A stretch of 7,932 nt of DNA from Gemmatimonadaceae bacterium (GTDB taxonomy: Bacteria; Gemmatimonadota; Gemmatimonadetes; Gemmatimonadales; Gemmatimonadaceae), in assembly GCA_014379705.1 (NCBI GenBank), contig JACMLI010000157.1, forward strand, positions 1 to 7,932. The letters run 5' to 3'. Shown here one piece after another: positions 6,116 through 7,932 of this stretch. The notes below the pieces were generated by a model. The model was not told the DNA's origin. It made no database searches and was given only the letters and a program-made list of their open reading frames with translations. A program made the translations under genes and the position numbers. Within the stretch, counting starts at the first letter, position 1; every line of letters begins with the position of its first letter.

Positions 6116-7567
6116 ATGAACGACGAAGTCTTCGCACACTGCCGCTGGCCTGACCTCGGGCCCAAACACGACCGTGCGCTCAAATCGGCGGTCGCGTGGG
6201 TCCTCGGCGTCACCGAGCCGCTGGGCATTGTCGCCACCGGGACGATCGTGCGCGGCGAGGCGCATGCGTCGAGTGACATCGACCTGTATGTCCTCCATGA
6301 AGCACCGTATCGGCGTCGCGTGCAGCGATTCTTCGAGGGGGTTCCCACCGAGATCTTCATCAACTCGCCCGACGCCGTCCGCTCGTACTTCGAGACGGAA
6401 CACAGGACCGGCCGCCGCATCACGGCGCACATGCTGGCGACGGGGTTCATCGTCCTTGGCCAGGAGTCGGAGATGGAGCGCCTCTGTGATGAGGCTCGGT
6501 CCTGGCTGGAACTCTCGGAAGTGCTGCAGGGGCCGAAGGCGGATGCCGCTCGTTATGCAGCCGCCACCCCGCTCGAGGACGCGGCGGACATCATCGAGAG
6601 CGACGAGGTGAATGCCAGCCTCCTCCTGCATCGCGCGGTCACCCAGATGCTCGAATGCCGCCTGCGGCTGGATGGCCGGCCCGTGCCGCGCGCGAAGGCG
6701 CTCGTGGCGGAAGTCACCGCACTCGATCCCGAACTTGGTCGGCTCGTCAGGCAGTTCACGGCCGCCGGAACCGCCGCCGAACGACTCGAGGTGGCGCACC
6801 AGGTCAGCGATCGCACGATCGGCGTGCGTGGGTTCTTCGAGTGGGATTCGGGACAGGATCCCACGCCGCCGAGGTTCGTCTCGGGGACGTGGCCGGACGA
6901 TTCGCCGGAAGCCGCCATTGCCAGCTATCTCGCGGCAACCTACGAAGAGCGCTGGGACGACGCCGTCGACCTGATCCAGACAGAGGCGGGCGAACGGCAC
7001 GCGCTGGATCGCCGTCGCTTCTTCCTCGAGCGCAACAGTCGCGAAGTCACCCCCGAGCACTACCGGCGACGGCATCCCGATGCATCGCCCGAGGTCGTGG
7101 AGTGGCACGTCGCGAAGGCCGCGGAGTCGCGTGCCACTCGTCCTGGCGACTGGGAGGAAGCATTCGCCGGGGTGCATAACGACGAAGAGTTGCGGGCCCT
7201 CGATGCGCGCGGATTGCTGCGCGCCCTCATCGAGGCGGTGGACCTCCGATACCGGTTCCGTATCACGTATGGGGCTCTCGGGTGGCCGATCCCGGACCAC
7301 ATGGTGCGATACATGACGCGCGAGCCCACCCTGCACATCGTGGGGCACCTGCTCGAATCGCCTGATCGAGCCATCGTGTGCTATCGCGCGGGCGGGGGAC
7401 CGACCGGCGAGCCCGAAGTCATCGAGATGACGCGGCATCCGAGCGGGAGGTGGCAACTGCCCCCCGGGCACCGGCTGGCGTTACAAGGCGGTAAGTCGGT
7501 GTTCGTTTATGCCCCGGAGCCTCCGGCGGATGAGTCCAGGGCGGGCGCCGAGCCAACCCAGGACTGA
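6116..7567 (+). CDS. Nucleotidyltransferase-domain protein with helical middle and probable NTF2-like C-terminal domain
   Basis: The 483-aa product opens with a minimal nucleotidyltransferase fold. GTIVRG (42-47) and SSDIDLYV (52-59) supply the glycine loop and metal-binding D54 and D56, and E79 in VPTEIFIN is a plausible third carboxylate. A helical stretch follows (about 115-240), resembling the C-terminal helices beside such domains in aminoglycoside nucleotidyltransferases and MNT/HEPN proteins. From about 262 the pattern changes. PEAAIASYLAATYEERWDDAVDLI (264-287) and, later, LHIVGHLLESPDRAIVCYR (406-424) with PEVIEMTRHPSGRWQLPP (433-450) look like a split NTF2-like alpha+beta fold with an insert at about 295-400. 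No signal peptide or membrane segment is visible. ATG 6116 has no strong Shine-Dalgarno; a small inverted repeat (GAAAC/GTTTC, 6093-6111) lies just before it. The nucleotide acceptor is unknown. Confidence 0.75.
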   Translation: MNDEVFAHCRWPDLGPKHDRALKSAVAWVLGVTEPLGIVATGTIVRGEAHASSDIDLYVLHEAPYRRRVQRFFEGVPTEIFINSPDAVRSYFETEHRTGRRITAHMLATGFIVLGQESEMERLCDEARSWLELSEVLQGPKADAARYAAATPLEDAADIIESDEVNASLLLHRAVTQMLECRLRLDGRPVPRAKALVAEVTALDPELGRLVRQFTAAGTAAERLEVAHQVSDRTIGVRGFFEWDSGQDPTPPRFVSGTWPDDSPEAAIASYLAATYEERWDDAVDLIQTEAGERHALDRRRFFLERNSREVTPEHYRRRHPDASPEVVEWHVAKAAESRATRPGDWEEAFAGVHNDEELRALDARGLLRALIEAVDLRYRFRITYGALGWPIPDHMVRYMTREPTLHIVGHLLESPDRAIVCYRAGGGPTGEPEVIEMTRHPSGRWQLPPGHRLALQGGKSVFVYAPEPPADESRAGAEPTQD

Positions 7568-7595
7568 TCTCGCTCCGTTCCGGCGCGCCTTGTGT

Positions 7596-7932
7596 CTATT
7601 GGAGCCGCGGGGCGCGGGCGAACGCTACCACGGCGTCCGCATCGCGCGTGTTCAGGATGTCCTTCGCCTCGAGTCCACCTTTTCGCGCCATGCCCACCCC
7701 GCCGAACACGTAGTCGAGCTGCTTCACGGAGTGCGCGTCCGGCCCAATGACGATGGTGACGCCGAGCTCGCGAGCGCGACGCAGGTGGCGCCAGTCGAGA
7801 TCCATCCGCTTCGGATCGGCGTTGATCTCGACCGCCACCTTTCGCTCCGCCGCTCTCACGAGCATGGCCTCCACGTCCAGGGGATACGGATGGCGCGAGA
7901 GCAGGAGCCGCCCCGTTGGATGGCCGAGGATC
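7596..7932 (-). CDS. polX: PolX-type DNA polymerase/3'-5' exonuclease, C-terminal PHP domain (5' part off the right edge)
   Basis: Only the last 112 residues are present, entering at ILGHPTGRLLLSRHPYPLDVEAM and ending at RAPRLQ. The segments EINADPKRMDLDWRHLRRARELG, VIGPDAHSV, DYVFGGVGMARKGGLEAKDILNT and the closing helix match the end of the PHP domain of bacterial PolX proteins. In those proteins the PHP domain is a metal-dependent phosphoesterase and 3'-5' exonuclease used in repair synthesis. Candidate metal ligands are H in GHPTGR, and D and H in PDAH. A stand-alone PHP phosphatase is possible, but the GHPTGRLL and DLDWRH motifs favour PolX. The gene converges on the nucleotidyltransferase gene, with 28 bp between the two stops and no visible stem-plus-T-run terminator. 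Confidence 0.88.
   Translation of the reverse strand, partial: ILGHPTGRLLLSRHPYPLDVEAMLVRAAERKVAVEINADPKRMDLDWRHLRRARELGVTIVIGPDAHSVKQLDYVFGGVGMARKGGLEAKDILNTRDADAVVAFARAPRLQ

Noticed and set aside
5306..6450. Long minus-strand open frames under the amidohydrolase
   Set aside because: The plus frame carries all amidohydrolase metal ligands; the minus products are arginine-rich shadows.
6104..7471. A 455-codon minus-strand open frame
   Set aside because: It mirrors the nucleotidyltransferase gene, whose plus frame has clear motifs, while the antisense product has none.
7567..7596. Bidirectional terminator between the two convergent stops
   Set aside because: No stem followed by a T-run is visible in the 28-bp gap.

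Overview
The window is GC-rich throughout, with dense coding on both strands and GTG as well as ATG starts. It looks like chromosomal DNA of a high-GC Gram-negative bacterium. An ImuA/ImuB mutagenesis pair with a degenerate ImuA P-loop, a lipoprotein amidohydrolase and dispersed 7-9 bp intergenic tandem repeats would fit Gemmatimonadota or a relative. That assignment is an inference of low confidence. I found no rRNA, tRNA, CRISPR array, IS element or phage gene.

Left part (1-2195, minus strand): an imuA-imuB mutagenic translesion-synthesis cassette. imuB runs off the left edge; in other genomes dnaE2 usually follows. The imuA/imuB junction (about 1081-1260) is occupied by a repeat block: a 7-mer tandem repeat, a GC-rich stem with two competing pairings, and four perfect copies of an 8-mer. 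No recognisable ImuB N-terminus can be read, because its conserved sequence begins abruptly beside the block.

Middle (2196-4747): a 9-mer repeat array and its inverted counterpart flank about 100 bp upstream of imuA. Next come a tiny plus-strand membrane-protein gene (40 aa) and, convergent and overlapping with it, a minus-strand pair: a radical SAM protein of the SplB-like COG1533 group followed by an AAC(6')-like GNAT acetyltransferase. The pair is joined by a GTGA stop/start overlap. About 460 bp without a gene separates it from the next, divergent gene.

Right part (4748-7932): two plus-strand genes, a lipoprotein amidohydrolase with a full set of metal ligands and a 483-aa protein joining a nucleotidyltransferase domain, a helical middle and a probable NTF2-like C-terminal domain. 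The 3' end of polX follows on the minus strand (PHP domain), convergent with a 28-bp gap.

DNA-repair functions (ImuA/ImuB and PolX) lie at both ends, but nothing in the sequence links them to the genes between. The points most worth checking are the repeat-disrupted imuA/imuB junction, the inverted 9-mer arrays, and the nucleotidyltransferase/NTF2-like fusion.
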